Assembly (NCBI GenBank): GCA_030039695.1
Contig: JASHVB010000953.1
Coordinates: 1 to 13,791 of the forward strand
Reading direction: 5' to 3'
Length of the DNA stretch: 13,791 nt
Origin: Acetobacteraceae bacterium
Lineage (GTDB): Bacteria; Pseudomonadota; Alphaproteobacteria; Acetobacterales; Acetobacteraceae
Positions within the stretch are counted from its first letter, which is position 1. Each line of letters opens with the position of its first letter. Position numbers and translations under genes: made by a program. The notes under the pieces are model-generated. The model made no database searches. It was given only the letters and a program-made list of their open reading frames with translations, and had not been told where the DNA came from. Shown here in pieces: positions 13,597-13,791 of the stretch.

Positions 13597-13791
13597 ATGG
13601 CTGAGCTGCGCTCTATCCTGCGCAACCACATGAAAGAGAAACTGGCGCGGAACGAGGTTGTTGCCTCGATGACGGTACGGCTGTGTCGGACGATTGAGGT
13701 CGCGCAGATTGCCAAGACCGCTGGATTCGACACGCTGTATGTCGATCTGGAGCACAACACGCTCACCATTGGCGAGACCTGCCAGATCTGC
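13597..13791 (+). CDS. HpcH/HpaI aldolase family protein, 5' part only
   Basis: First 65 codons of a protein matching the start of the HpcH/HpaI aldolase/citrate lyase family: class II, metal-dependent enzymes that cleave or form 4-hydroxy-2-oxoacids into pyruvate and an aldehyde. Seen: an N-terminal helix, EVVASMTVRLCRTIEVAQIA (20-39), which corresponds to the first barrel strand where relatives read G-x-x-x-x, then AGFDTLYVDLEHNTL (42-56), the family signature with D50 and E52-H53 beside the metal site. The remainder lies beyond the window. ATG 13597 is preceded by GGGAGGAA with 6 nt spacing. The gene is divergent from the D-2-hydroxyacid dehydrogenase, and the two could act on the same 2-oxoacid pool; that link is inferred from position only. 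Confidence 0.85.
   Translation, partial: MAELRSILRNHMKEKLARNEVVASMTVRLCRTIEVAQIAKTAGFDTLYVDLEHNTLTIGETCQIC

Noticed and set aside
13476..13769. N-terminal extension of the D-2-hydroxyacid dehydrogenase frame
   Set aside because: It would run antisense through the aldolase start; a good Shine-Dalgarno and ATG at 13475 match the normal family N-terminus.
1..13791. CRISPR arrays, tRNA or rRNA genes, insertion sequences, phage genes, defence or toxin-antitoxin genes
   Set aside because: No regularly spaced repeats, tRNA-like cloverleaf, transposase, integrase or known defence motifs were seen in either strand; the window looks like ordinary chromosome.

Overview
The window reads as an ordinary chromosomal segment of a GC-rich alphaproteobacterium, most likely in the Rhodospirillales/Acetobacteraceae range. 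The grounds are strong G/C bias at third codon positions, Shine-Dalgarno-led genes, and the order hdaA - ppk1 - ppx, which is characteristic of Alphaproteobacteria. The lineage is inferred from gene order and codon style; no rRNA or other marker gene is present. I see no tRNA, rRNA, CRISPR array, transposase, integrase or prophage gene.

Layout, left to right. (1) 1-944, minus strand: the N-terminal 314 codons of a leucyl aminopeptidase (pepA), cut by the window edge. It is divergent from (2) 1021-2001, plus strand: a two-domain Sua5/YwlC-type threonylcarbamoyl-AMP synthase for tRNA t6A. (3) 2084-2827: a short-chain dehydrogenase, followed at once by a 13-bp perfect hairpin. (4) 2888-3775: a cytoplasmic metallo-beta-lactamase-fold hydrolase of the lactonase-like type. 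(5) 3776-4233: a stretch of about 460 bp with no convincing gene. (6) 4234-4911 hdaA, 5017-7251 ppk1, 7256-8761 ppx: a replication-control and polyphosphate module. (7) 8860-9303: a GNAT acetyltransferase. (8) 9627-10763: a luciferase-like flavin oxidoreductase, preceded by a 323-bp gap with a conspicuous AT-rich patch. (9) minus strand: a cytoplasmic purple-acid-phosphatase-like metallophosphoesterase (11037-12344, GTG start) and a D-2-hydroxyacid dehydrogenase (12492-13475). (10) 13597-13791, plus strand: the first 65 codons of an HpcH/HpaI aldolase, divergent from the dehydrogenase.

How the genes fit together. Ppk1 builds polyphosphate and Ppx degrades it; their genes are 4 nt apart and almost certainly co-transcribed. 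HdaA promotes DnaA-ATP hydrolysis and so limits re-initiation of replication. The SDR, MBL hydrolase, LLM oxidoreductase, D-2-hydroxyacid dehydrogenase and HpcH/HpaI aldolase are typical accessory catabolic enzymes. Their substrates cannot be read from sequence, and they are scattered among housekeeping genes rather than forming one pathway operon.

I did not find evidence of a new multi-gene system. The points most worth a second look are the gene-free stretch before hdaA, the hairpin between the SDR and MBL genes, the secondary structure after ppx, the AT-rich patch before the LLM gene, the tandem repeat in the dehydrogenase/aldolase divergent promoter, and the leaderless, His/Pro-rich N-terminus of the phosphoesterase.
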